DNA of 18,429 nt, taken from assembly GCA_007117275.1 (NCBI GenBank), contig SKGV01000034.1:1-18429 (forward strand). Reading direction: 5' to 3'. Below, one piece after another: positions 1 to 8,336 of the stretch. A program made the position numbers and the translations under genes. Under the pieces are notes generated by a model that saw only the letters and a program-made list of their open reading frames with translations, was not told where the DNA came from and ran no database searches. Position 1 is the first letter of the stretch; every line of letters starts with the position of its first letter. This DNA comes from Methylophaga sp. Its GTDB lineage: Bacteria; Pseudomonadota; Gammaproteobacteria; Nitrosococcales; Methylophagaceae.

Positions 1-1798
1 AGTTGTAGAAGGCGTATCAGGCGTGCTGTTTGCCACATGGGCGCCCAATGCACAGCGGGTCAGCGTGGTGGGTGATTTCAATCAGTGGGACGGTCGCTGC
101 CACCCAATGCGGGTCTGTGGTCATAGCGGTGTGTGGGAGTTATTTATTCCAGGTATTCGGCCGGGCACCTTGTATAAGTTCGAGATCCTCAACCAGCAAC
201 ATGGTAGCCTGCATTTAAAGATGGACCCTTATGCCCAACAAACCGAACTTCGCCCTGGTACAGCCTCGGTTGTTATGAAACCAGAGCGCTTTCAATGGCG
301 TGACAAGGACTGGATGGATAAACGAGAGCGAAGCAAGTGGCTGCACGCCCCTCACTCGGTCTATGAGGTACATTTGGGCTCATGGCAGCGTGCTCATGAT
401 GGTGGTTTTCTGAGTTACAGAGAGCTTGCCGACAGACTGGTGCCCTATGTTCAGCAGCAAGGCTTCACGCACATTGAACTTCTACCTATCACCGAGCATC
501 CACTCGATGCTTCTTGGGGCTATCAGACCACCGGATACTTCGCTGCCACCCGACGATTCGGGTCGCCTGATGATTTTCGTTATTTTGTCGAACAGTGTCA
601 CCTTGCTGGCATTGGCGTTATTCTCGATTGGGTACCAGGACATTTTCCCAAGGATTCACATGGTCTGGCCAAGTTCGATGGAACAGCACTCTACGAACAT
701 GAAGATCCAAGGCTTGGCGAACATCAGGACTGGGGCACGCTAATCTTCAATTACGGTCGCAATGAAGTGCGAAACTTTCTGCTGTCCAGCGCATTCTTTT
801 GGCTGGAAGAGTTTCATATTGATGGCTTGCGTGTCGATGCCGTGGCTTCAATGCTCTATCTGGATTATTCTCGTGAAGACGGCCAATGGTTGCCCAATAT
901 CTATGGCGGTCGGGAAAATCTAGAAGTTATCGCTTTCCTGCAGCACCTCAACAGCGTGCTGCATCAGGCACATCCTGGCTGCATTATTGCGGCTGAAGAA
1001 TCAACGTCCTACCCCATGGTCTCGCGTCCGTCGGATATGGGTGGCTTGGGCTTTTCGATGAAGTGGAACATGGGCTGGATGCACGACATCCTGCAATACA
1101 TGCAACAAGATCCCGTGCATCGACGTTATCACCATGATCAATTGACCTTCGGCCTGCTGTACGCATTCACGGAAAACTTTGTCTTGCCCTTTTCACATGA
1201 TGAAGTTGTCCATGGCAAACGGTCGATGCTTTACAAGATGCCCGGTGATGAATGGCAACAGTTCGCCAATCTGCGTTTGCTTTATACCTTCATGTACACC
1301 TATCCGGGCAAAAAGCTGATGTTCATGGGCTCCGAATTCGGGCAAGGCTCTGAATGGAACAGTGACAAAGCGCTCGATTGGTATGTGCTCGACTATCCAA
1401 TGCATCAGGGTTTACAAAAACTGGTTGCTGACCTAAACGCGATTTACAAAAGCAATCTAGCCTTGCACACCTATGACTTTGATGCTCAGGGGTTTGAATG
1501 GATCGACTGTACCGATCATGAACAGTCAATCATCAGCTTCATGCGAAAGGCTGCTGAGGAGTTCACCATCACAGTACTAAACTTCACCCCAGTCGTACGC
1601 AAGCACTATCGGATGGGTGTGCCCGAGGCAGGCCAGTATCACGTGATCCTGAACTCTGACTCTGAATATTATGCTGGCAGTAATTATCCCTCTGCTATTT
1701 TGATCGATGCCGAGCATAAACCATGGGCAGACAGACCCTTTTCATTGACGCTTGATCTGCCTCCACTGGCAGGATTAGTGCTTGTTAAAAGTCGCTGA
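1..1798 (+). CDS. glgB: 1,4-alpha-glucan branching enzyme, 5' end outside window
   Basis: Glycogen branching enzyme: it cuts alpha-1,4 glucan chains and re-joins them as alpha-1,6 branches in the cytoplasm. About 598 residues are visible. The frame is open to the left edge and the usual length is about 730, so the N-terminus lies outside; the internal GTG at 23 is not a real start. The visible part begins inside the N-terminal CBM48/immunoglobulin-like domain (FATWAPNA, VVGDFNQWDGR). The GH13 barrel follows with YEVHLGSW, the DGLRVDAV segment carrying the nucleophile Asp (about residue 279 of the visible part), AAEEST with the general acid Glu, and SHDEVVHGK with the transition-state Asp. The C-terminal beta domain is complete and ends at TGA 1796-1798. 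The next gene, ppk2, starts one base later, so the two are very likely co-transcribed and translationally coupled. Confidence 0.96.
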   Translation, partial: VVEGVSGVLFATWAPNAQRVSVVGDFNQWDGRCHPMRVCGHSGVWELFIPGIRPGTLYKFEILNQQHGSLHLKMDPYAQQTELRPGTASVVMKPERFQWRDKDWMDKRERSKWLHAPHSVYEVHLGSWQRAHDGGFLSYRELADRLVPYVQQQGFTHIELLPITEHPLDASWGYQTTGYFAATRRFGSPDDFRYFVEQCHLAGIGVILDWVPGHFPKDSHGLAKFDGTALYEHEDPRLGEHQDWGTLIFNYGRNEVRNFLLSSAFFWLEEFHIDGLRVDAVASMLYLDYSREDGQWLPNIYGGRENLEVIAFLQHLNSVLHQAHPGCIIAAEESTSYPMVSRPSDMGGLGFSMKWNMGWMHDILQYMQQDPVHRRYHHDQLTFGLLYAFTENFVLPFSHDEVVHGKRSMLYKMPGDEWQQFANLRLLYTFMYTYPGKKLMFMGSEFGQGSEWNSDKALDWYVLDYPMHQGLQKLVADLNAIYKSNLALHTYDFDAQGFEWIDCTDHEQSIISFMRKAAEEFTITVLNFTPVVRKHYRMGVPEAGQYHVILNSDSEYYAGSNYPSAILIDAEHKPWADRPFSLTLDLPPLAGLVLVKSR

Positions 1799-1799
1799 A

Positions 1800-2540
1800 A
1801 TGGCCAGTCGCTACCACACTGAAAAAGAAGCATTGCAGGTTGAACTGCTCAAAGTTCAGCGCTGGGCGCATCAGCAGGATCAACGAATTGTCATTTTGTT
1901 TGAGGGGCGTGATGCTTCAGGCAAAGGAGGCGCTATCAAGCGGTTCACTGAACATCTTAACCCTAGAACAGCGCGTATTGCTGCGCTTAGCAAGCCGAAC
2001 AGTACAGAGCGAGGTCAATGGTACTTTCAACGTTATATGCAGCATTTACCAACGGCTGGCGAAATAGTGCTGTTTGACCGAAGCTGGTACAACCGGGCTG
2101 GCGTTGAAAAGGTTATGGGTTTCTGTAGTGAAGCAGATTATCAACGCTTTTTGCAGCAGGCACCGACCCTTGAAAAAATGCTGATTGACGACGGAATTTG
2201 GTTATTCAAGTACTGGTTCTCGGTCAGCCAGCAAGAACAAAAACGCCGCTTTGATGCGAGACTTAACAGTCCGTTGAAGGGCTGGAAACTCAGTCCAATC
2301 GATACAGCTGCCCAGGAAAAATGGCAGGATTATACCGAGGCCAAAGAAGCCATGTTTGACTACACGCATAATGAGAAATCCCCGTGGGTCATCATACGTT
2401 CAGACGATAAAAAATCAGCCAGATTAAACTGCATGAGACATTTTTTACATCAGCTGCCATACGACGACAAGGATCCTCATCTGACTGAAAATATTGACTC
2501 AGATGAAGTCTATCAACCTCAGCGGGTTCAAACACGGTGA
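1800..2540 (+). CDS. ppk2: Polyphosphate kinase 2 (PPK2 family, short form)
   Basis: PPK2 enzymes transfer phosphate between polyphosphate and nucleotides, usually making ATP or GTP from the diphosphate. The 246-residue product is a single P-loop kinase domain: Walker A GRDASGKGG at about 36-44, the QWYFQRY segment near 73-79, and Walker B VLFDRSWYNRAG at about 90-101, followed by the VMGFC lid region. Length and motifs fit the one-domain class I type; the preferred nucleotide cannot be read from sequence. I chose ATG 1800 because it follows the glgB stop by one base (TGA-A-ATG). A TTG at 1782 in the same frame would overlap glgB by 17 bases and is less likely. The pairing with glgB couples two storage polymers, glycogen and polyphosphate. 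A hairpin lies directly after the stop. Confidence 0.93.
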   Translation: MASRYHTEKEALQVELLKVQRWAHQQDQRIVILFEGRDASGKGGAIKRFTEHLNPRTARIAALSKPNSTERGQWYFQRYMQHLPTAGEIVLFDRSWYNRAGVEKVMGFCSEADYQRFLQQAPTLEKMLIDDGIWLFKYWFSVSQQEQKRRFDARLNSPLKGWKLSPIDTAAQEKWQDYTEAKEAMFDYTHNEKSPWVIIRSDDKKSARLNCMRHFLHQLPYDDKDPHLTENIDSDEVYQPQRVQTR

Positions 2541-2541
2541 T

Positions 2542-2567
2542 GCCAGACTTGACTCTCTGAGTCTGGC
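2542..2567. terminator. Hairpin between convergent ppk2 and pgi
   Basis: An 8-bp perfect stem (GCCAGACT / AGTCTGGC) with a 10-base loop fills the 29-bp gap between the ppk2 stop (2540) and the pgi stop (2570). On the plus strand it is followed by a short T-rich stretch (GTTTATTG), so it best serves glgB-ppk2. On the minus strand no T-run follows, so termination of the pgi operon here is less certain. Position and symmetry suggest a shared terminator. Confidence 0.6.
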
Positions 2568-2569
2568 GT

Positions 2570-4210
2570 TTATTGACGCAACTGCCTTATCAGACGAATC
2601 AGTTCGCTGGTTGAACTGTCATGTTCAGAAATTGACTCATCCGTTGCTAACAAATCTGGCAAGATGGCTTTTGCCAGTTGTTTACCCAGCTCAACCCCCC
2701 ACTGATCGAACGAGTTGATGTTCCAAACAACCCCTTGAACGAAGACTTTGTGCTCGTAGAGTGCTACCAACTGACCGAGCATTTCCGGTGTCAATTTAGG
2801 GAATAACAAAGCATTGCTAGGACGATTACCGGGAAATACCTTGTGCGGCAGTAGGGCTTCAAGCGCTTTACCTTCATAGCCTTCTTTAACCAGTTCACTT
2901 CTGACCTCTTCGGCTGTTTTACCTTTCATCAATGCTTCAGCTTGAGCAAGACCATTTGCCAGCAAAATTGATTGATGATCACAGTCTGGATAATGACTGT
3001 TGACCGGCAACACAAAATCGACCGGTATTAACTGCGTACCCTGATGAATCAATTGAAAGTAAGCATGCTGGCCGTTAGTCCCGGGGGTTCCCCAGATGAC
3101 GGGCCCCGTTTTGTAGTTAATCCGAGCACCCTGACGATTGATAAACTTACCGTTGCTTTCCATATCAAGCTGCTGCATATGACTTGGAAAGCGCGCAAGG
3201 GAATGATCATAAGGCACTATCGCATGCGTTTGACTGTTAAAGAAATTGACATACCAGATACCCAGCATGCCCATAATGACTGGAATATTTTCAGCAAGTG
3301 GTTGGTGACGAAAATGCACATCCATTGCATGGCCACCGTCGAGCAAGCGCTCGAAATTATCCATACCTATGTAGAGGGCAATGGGCAAACCAATGGCGCT
3401 CCACAGTGAGTAGCGTCCACCTACCCAATCCCAAATCTCAAACATATTGTCGGTGTCAATGCCAAACGCAGCAACAGCCTCGGCATTGGTCGACACCGCC
3501 ACAAAGTGTTTAGCCACATCAGATTGTTGGGCAGATTTTAAAAACCATTGTCTTGCGGACTGCGCATTAGTGAGCGTTTCCTGAGTGGTAAATGTTTTTG
3601 AGGCGACCACAAACAAGGTCGTTTCAGGATTGAGTTTCTCTAAGGTTGTACTGAGATCAGTACCGTCTACATTTGAAACAAAATGTACCGATAGGCCATC
3701 AATGCCGTAAGGCTCAAGGGCATCACAAATCATTGCCGGGCCGAGATCTGAACCACCAATGCCAATATTGACGATATCGGTAATTTTTTTGCCGGAATAG
3801 CCGAGCCAGTGACCGGTATGAACTTGCTCGCAGAAGCGAGCCATTTTCCTCAAAACGGCATTCACCAAGGGCATAACGTCCTGACCGTCTACCAAAACCG
3901 GTGTATTTGAGCGGTTACGCAAGGCTGTGTGCAATACCGCCCTTCCCTCGGTGTGATTGATAATATCACCGGTAAACATACGCTCAGTCCACTCTGTCAT
4001 ATTGACGGCTTGAGCCAATGCAATCAGTTTGTCGATAGTCTCCTGAGTAATTCGATTTTTGGAATAATCTAATAACAGCTCACCAGAGCGTAGTGTAAAC
4101 CGATCGAACCGACCAGAATCGAGCGCGAACTGCTCGCGAATTGATAAATACTTGATATCACCGTAGTGCCGATCAAGAGACTGCCATTCGGGAATGTTTA
4201 AGGGTGTCAT
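2570..4210 (-). CDS. pgi: Glucose-6-phosphate isomerase
   Basis: Interconverts glucose 6-phosphate and fructose 6-phosphate in the cytoplasm. The 546-residue product matches the usual length (about 549 in E. coli). Visible landmarks: LDYSKNRIT near 47, the phosphate-binding NIGIGGSDLGP at 148-158, VASKTFTTQET at 202-212, the catalytic Glu351 in DMESNGK, His382 in NGQHAYFQL, and Lys510 in WGVELGKQLA. The start is ATG 4210, where the alignment with known N-termini begins. The frame stays open upstream into hisS, but that extension is antisense-like junk without family similarity. No strong Shine-Dalgarno site is visible. Only 34 bases separate it from the hisS stop, so pgi is probably the last gene of the ndk operon. 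This is not the usual neighbour of hisS. Confidence 0.95.
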   Translation of the reverse strand: MTPLNIPEWQSLDRHYGDIKYLSIREQFALDSGRFDRFTLRSGELLLDYSKNRITQETIDKLIALAQAVNMTEWTERMFTGDIINHTEGRAVLHTALRNRSNTPVLVDGQDVMPLVNAVLRKMARFCEQVHTGHWLGYSGKKITDIVNIGIGGSDLGPAMICDALEPYGIDGLSVHFVSNVDGTDLSTTLEKLNPETTLFVVASKTFTTQETLTNAQSARQWFLKSAQQSDVAKHFVAVSTNAEAVAAFGIDTDNMFEIWDWVGGRYSLWSAIGLPIALYIGMDNFERLLDGGHAMDVHFRHQPLAENIPVIMGMLGIWYVNFFNSQTHAIVPYDHSLARFPSHMQQLDMESNGKFINRQGARINYKTGPVIWGTPGTNGQHAYFQLIHQGTQLIPVDFVLPVNSHYPDCDHQSILLANGLAQAEALMKGKTAEEVRSELVKEGYEGKALEALLPHKVFPGNRPSNALLFPKLTPEMLGQLVALYEHKVFVQGVVWNINSFDQWGVELGKQLAKAILPDLLATDESISEHDSSTSELIRLIRQLRQ

Positions 4211-4244
4211 AGTGCCGTATTGATAGTTTTGAATTCCGTAGATA

Positions 4245-5501
4245 TTACTGAGCAAGAAATGTTGCAAGCGCATTCCACTGGATAGTGTGCTGCTCACCCG
4301 TTGCCATGACCTTAACGCCAATAACACCGTTTGCAACTTCATCGTCGCCGAGGATAAGTGTCCATCGAGCACCGCTCCGGTCAGCGCGTTTGAATTGGCT
4401 CTTAAAGCTACCACCGCCGCAGTGGCATAGCAACTTAATATCAGGCAACTCGTCACGCAGCTGTTCTGCCAGTAACAATGCTTGCTGGCTCGCCCGGTCG
4501 CCAACCGCAACAAGGTAAGCGTCTAAAGGGTCTGACTGTGGTAAGGCGTCATTGGCCTCCAGCAAGGCAATCAATCGTTCAACGCCAATCGCAAAACCAA
4601 TCGCGGTTGAGGCCTTGCCACCCAGCTGCTGTACCAGTGCATCATATCGACCACCTGCACACACTGTGCCCTGAGCACCTAGCTTGTCAGTGACCCATTC
4701 AAAAACGGTTTTACCGTAGTAGTCGAGTCCACGCACCAGTCGTGTATTTATCTCATAAGGAACACCGACTGCATCAAGTCTGGCACAGAGTGTCTGAAAA
4801 TGCGCCCGAGACTCATCATCCAAATGGTCCAATAGCTTTGGAGCTGCTTTATTCAACGTCTGCATATCTGGATTTTTACTATCAAGAATACGCAACGGAT
4901 TGCTACGAAGACGTCGCTGGCTATCTTCATCCAGCAGGTGGTGATTTACCTCAAAGTAAGCCACTAATTGTTGCCGATATTGCAGTCGCGCTTCAGTAGT
5001 CCCCAGTGAGTTGATTTGTAATGTGAGGCCATTCAGCCCTAGGTTTTTCCAGAGACGCGCCGTCATCACAATCATTTCAGCGTCGATATCCGGCCCTGAA
5101 AAACCATAGGCCTCAACACCGAGCTGATGAAACTGTCGGTAACGGCCTTTCTGGGGGCGTTCATGTCGAAACATTGGGCCGCTGTACCACAATCGCTGGG
5201 TTTGATTCAGCAGACCATTTTCCATAGCGGCTCGAACACAACCTGCGGTACCTTCGGGCCTCAAAGTCAAGCTATCGCCGTTACGGTCTTCGAAGGTATA
5301 CATCTCTTTTTCGACAATATCGGTAACTTCACCAATAGAGCGCTTGAACAGCTCCGTTTTCTCGACAATCGGGAATCGAATTTCCTGATAGCCATAACTC
5401 GAAAGCGTATCTTTGAGTATGTGTTCTATAAATTGCCAGCGGGGAGTGACCTCTGGAAGTATGTCGTTCATTCCACGCACTGAGCGAATGGTTTCTGTCA
5501 C
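4245..5501 (-). CDS. hisS: Histidyl-tRNA synthetase
   Basis: Charges tRNA-His with histidine; class II synthetase acting as a homodimer. The 418-residue length is normal (424 in E. coli). Seen in order: the N-terminal RSVRGMNDILP; motif 1 around IRFPIVEKTELF (41-52); TLRPEGTAG near 79-87; motif 2 RLWYSGPMFRHERPQKGR starting at 103; the histidine-specific LVRGLDYYGKTVFEW in the middle; motif 3 TAIGFAIGVERL; and a C-terminal anticodon-binding domain. The start codon is GTG at 5501, which overlaps the ispG stop in a GTGA tetranucleotide, indicating translational coupling. Upstream order rodZ-ispG-hisS is classic for gammaproteobacteria. Confidence 0.97.
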   Translation of the reverse strand: MTETIRSVRGMNDILPEVTPRWQFIEHILKDTLSSYGYQEIRFPIVEKTELFKRSIGEVTDIVEKEMYTFEDRNGDSLTLRPEGTAGCVRAAMENGLLNQTQRLWYSGPMFRHERPQKGRYRQFHQLGVEAYGFSGPDIDAEMIVMTARLWKNLGLNGLTLQINSLGTTEARLQYRQQLVAYFEVNHHLLDEDSQRRLRSNPLRILDSKNPDMQTLNKAAPKLLDHLDDESRAHFQTLCARLDAVGVPYEINTRLVRGLDYYGKTVFEWVTDKLGAQGTVCAGGRYDALVQQLGGKASTAIGFAIGVERLIALLEANDALPQSDPLDAYLVAVGDRASQQALLLAEQLRDELPDIKLLCHCGGGSFKSQFKRADRSGARWTLILGDDEVANGVIGVKVMATGEQHTIQWNALATFLAQ

Positions 5502-6628
5502 GTTTTGCTGATGTCCTTTATCGGAATTACTTTTTCTTTAGATTCAGATTGTTGACGCAAGGCAATGCGTTGTCTGATTTCACGCTCCAGCTCATCAACC
5601 AGCGACTCATTGTCTACCTTGTGATGAGGTTTACCATCCTTGTAGAGCAGATTAGGTGTGCCGCCGGTCAAGCCAATGGCGGCCTCCTTGGCCTCGCCAG
5701 GCCCATTGACCACACAACCAATGACTGCGACATCCATAGGCTCAGTGATGTCTTCCAGGCGAGTCTCCAAAGCATTGACCGTAGCAATCACATCAAACTG
5801 CTGACGCGAGCATGACGGGCAGGCAATCAAATTGATGCCTTTGCTACGAATTCTGAGGCTTTTAAGAATATCAAAGCCAACGCGAATTTCTTCTACCGGA
5901 TCGGCAGCGAGCGACACTCGTATAGTGTCGCCTATGCCCTCGGCCAGCAGCATACCAAGCCCTATTGCTGATTTCACTGCACCGCTTCGCAAACTGCCTG
6001 CTTCTGTAATTCCCAAATGCAAGGGTTGGTCAATTTGTGACGCAAGCTTTCGATAGGCAAACACCGTCATGAATACATCAGAGGCTTTGAGGCTGACTTT
6101 AAAATCTGGAAAGTTAAGCCGGTCAAGAATATCAATATGGCGCATCGCCGACTCAACCAGTGCATCAGGCGTCGGTTCACCGTATTTTTTTTGCAGCTCT
6201 TTTTCCAAAGAACCGGCATTAACGCCAATTCGGATTGGGACACCAACATCACGTGCTTTATCGATGACCGCCCTAACCCGATCCTCTCGACCGATATTGC
6301 CTGGATTGATGCGCAAACAATCCACACCGAGGTCAGCGACCCGCAGCGCGATTTTGTAGTCAAAGTGAATGTCTGCAATCAGTGGCAAGCTGACTTGCTT
6401 TCTGATCTGGCCAAAGGCCTCTGCTGCATCCATAGTCGGAACAGATACACGGACTAGGTCAGCGCCAGCTTTTTGCAGGGCCTCGATCTGTGCAACCGTT
6501 GCAGAAACATCGGTCGTTTCAGTGTTGGTCATGCTTTGCACCGCGATAGGCGCATCGCCGCCAATAGCCACATTGCCGACCATTATCTGACGGGATTTGC
6601 GGCGTTCGATAGCGAAATCCGACTCCAT
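5498..6628 (-). CDS. ispG: 4-hydroxy-3-methylbut-2-en-1-yl diphosphate synthase
   Basis: Penultimate enzyme of the MEP isoprenoid pathway: an iron-sulfur protein that reductively opens 2-C-methyl-D-erythritol 2,4-cyclodiphosphate. The protein is 376 residues. The N-terminal TIM barrel shows VQSMTNTETTD, SVPTMDAAEAF, ADIHFDYKIAL, and CLRINPGNIG. The C-terminal [4Fe-4S] part has CPSC (Cys270, Cys273), GCVVNGPGE (Cys305) and Glu312 as cluster ligands. I prefer ATG 6628: it overlaps the rodZ stop by one base (TGATG) and has GGAG five bases upstream. A GTG at 6631 in the same frame would add one residue. The 3' end overlaps hisS by four bases. Confidence 0.96.
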   Translation of the reverse strand: MESDFAIERRKSRQIMVGNVAIGGDAPIAVQSMTNTETTDVSATVAQIEALQKAGADLVRVSVPTMDAAEAFGQIRKQVSLPLIADIHFDYKIALRVADLGVDCLRINPGNIGREDRVRAVIDKARDVGVPIRIGVNAGSLEKELQKKYGEPTPDALVESAMRHIDILDRLNFPDFKVSLKASDVFMTVFAYRKLASQIDQPLHLGITEAGSLRSGAVKSAIGLGMLLAEGIGDTIRVSLAADPVEEIRVGFDILKSLRIRSKGINLIACPSCSRQQFDVIATVNALETRLEDITEPMDVAVIGCVVNGPGEAKEAAIGLTGGTPNLLYKDGKPHHKVDNESLVDELEREIRQRIALRQQSESKEKVIPIKDISKT

Positions 6629-7578
6629 CACGACTCCGATCCTACTGAAAAACGTGCTACGTCGCCTTGAGTGTACATACCAATGTCCATCGGTTCGTTG
6701 TTAAACTCAACCGTTACAGCAGAAGCACGGCCAAGCCGCACGCTAAGTGGCAAGTCACCTGCAATGCTAAGTTGTTCACCTGCTCGAACTATTCGACTCA
6801 GAAGTGTTGTCGAGCTGGCATCTATCACTTCAACCCAGCACTCCCCAGAAAACGTCAGTGATAACTGTGGAAGCGACTGTGGCAATAGCAACTCGGATGC
6901 CGTTGATTCAGCAGTTTCTGTTGATGGGCTTAAGTCACCATCATCCACCTCAGATTGCAGCAAGTTGTTCTGCCATTCGTCCAGTATAGTGAGTTCGATT
7001 GGCTCAGCAACAATCGGTGGTAGCGTCGCAGGTTGAGACTCAATGATAGGTTCTACACTCTGGCTAAAGCCCGATACTGGCTCTAAAGTTTCGATCTTTG
7101 AATTTACAGCATCATAGTCGACCAAAGTTGGCTTCAGTTGTGTTGAAACAAAGTCAACAATCCTGTCTTGATAACTAAAAACAAGCCACACCACTCCAGC
7201 AAGCGCCGCGATGAAGATGACCGGTTTCACTGGGATTCCAAAGCCAGGAGTGTCTTTGATTTGCTGCTTGAGCCGCGGAGTAATTTTAGGGCGGTCGACC
7301 TCTGTATAGCTATGGTTAAATTGCTCAAGCAGCTCTTCATAATCAAGCTGCAGAAATTTTACATAGCTAGAGAAGTAACCATGCGCATAGGTTCTGCCAT
7401 GCAGGCGTGCCCAGTCTTGTTGCTCGAGATGTTCGAACACCTCTTTAGGCAAACGCAGTTGTGACGCTACCTCAGCAATAGTCAACTGTCTGGCTTCTCG
7501 CGCTTTTCTCAGTCGTGCGCCAATATCGGGTACTGAAGACACTTGCATGCTTTTTTCGTTATCGTCAATGTCGGTCAT
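6628..7578 (-). CDS. rodZ: Cytoskeletal membrane protein RodZ
   Basis: RodZ links MreB filaments to the cell-wall elongation machinery and helps set rod shape. The 316-residue protein has the standard order: a cytoplasmic helix-turn-helix of the Cro/CI type at about 19-90 (GARLRKARE...LTIAEVASQL...YAHGYFSSYVKFL), a basic juxtamembrane stretch, one membrane helix at about 117-136 (VKPVIFIAALAGVVWLVFSY), a low-complexity periplasmic linker rich in Glu, Pro and Ser (150-235), and a C-terminal DUF4115 beta domain (239-312, starting LSLTFSGECWVEV). The ATG at 7578 overlaps the pilW stop (ATGA). Position directly before ispG is conserved in gammaproteobacteria, supporting the call. Confidence 0.93.
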   Translation of the reverse strand: MTDIDDNEKSMQVSSVPDIGARLRKAREARQLTIAEVASQLRLPKEVFEHLEQQDWARLHGRTYAHGYFSSYVKFLQLDYEELLEQFNHSYTEVDRPKITPRLKQQIKDTPGFGIPVKPVIFIAALAGVVWLVFSYQDRIVDFVSTQLKPTLVDYDAVNSKIETLEPVSGFSQSVEPIIESQPATLPPIVAEPIELTILDEWQNNLLQSEVDDGDLSPSTETAESTASELLLPQSLPQLSLTFSGECWVEVIDASSTTLLSRIVRAGEQLSIAGDLPLSVRLGRASAVTVEFNNEPMDIGMYTQGDVARFSVGSES

Positions 7579-8336
7579 TGTCTGTAGAGCCCTCGGTTAA
7601 CCTGCTGAGCCTCATCCGAATCAGGAAATCTGGCACGCATCACAAGCTTGTAGCTGGCTACAGCATCTTGGTCATTGAGTTTGTTTTCTGTTTTGATCGC
7701 TGTCAACAATGCTTCTGGGGTCCATGCAGCAATCGCCTGAAACCGTTGAACATACGCACGAGCCTGAAGGTATTCCTGACGATCGTAGCTAATGTTAGCC
7801 ATCCAGTTCAGCGCCTGTGGAAGTTCGGGATTTATTTGTAATGCTTGACGAAAATAGCGTTCTGCCTTATCGACGTCACCATCACGTAAAGCGCAAGTGC
7901 CGGCATTTTCATATGCCTGCGCGGCCATTTGATAGAGCGGATTGTCTATGGCAGCCAAAAACCGTTGTTCCGCTTCCTGATAGCGTTCCTGCTGACATAG
8001 AAATACTCCGTAGTTGTTTTGTGCTTCTGAATATTGCGGCGTGCGAGTCACCGATTGCCTGAAATGATGTTCCGCTTCTTCATTCTGCCCTAGTTGTTGA
8101 TATAGCAGTGCTATGGTGTTGTGTGCTGTTGTTAGGGAGGGATCTTGCGCCAGTGATTTTTCAAGCATCTCCAGTGCCACTTCATATTCGCCTCGCTGCA
8201 GATAACTCAAACCCAAGCGCATATTGATATCAGCTGCTTGAGTATTCTGGCTGACTGGTCGCTGCTGACTAACACCGCAGCCGAGCAGGCCTAGTATCAA
8301 TAAAGCTATCAATGTGCTTTTTAGTGCTCTGTTCAT
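7575..8336 (-). CDS. pilW: Type IV pilus biogenesis TPR lipoprotein PilW/PilF
   Basis: Pilotin-type lipoprotein that helps the PilQ secretin assemble in the outer membrane during type IV pilus formation. The 253-residue protein starts with a lipoprotein signal: a basic N-terminus, a hydrophobic run and lipobox LLGC with the lipidated Cys20. From about residue 36 a series of tetratricopeptide repeats follows (RLGLSYLQRGEYEVALEMLE, AHNTIALLYQQLGQNEEAE, and so on), with about five or six recognisable units. The family is called PilF in Pseudomonas and PilW in Neisseria and many databases. The ATG at 8336 overlaps the rlmN stop by four bases. The rlmN-pilW-rodZ order is typical of gammaproteobacteria with type IV pili. 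Confidence 0.92.
   Translation of the reverse strand: MNRALKSTLIALLILGLLGCGVSQQRPVSQNTQAADINMRLGLSYLQRGEYEVALEMLEKSLAQDPSLTTAHNTIALLYQQLGQNEEAEHHFRQSVTRTPQYSEAQNNYGVFLCQQERYQEAEQRFLAAIDNPLYQMAAQAYENAGTCALRDGDVDKAERYFRQALQINPELPQALNWMANISYDRQEYLQARAYVQRFQAIAAWTPEALLTAIKTENKLNDQDAVASYKLVMRARFPDSDEAQQVNRGLYRQ

Noticed and set aside
4211..4513. N-terminal extension of Pgi into hisS
   Set aside because: It would overlap the hisS coding region by over 260 bases in another frame and has no similarity to Pgi; the family N-terminus begins at 4210.
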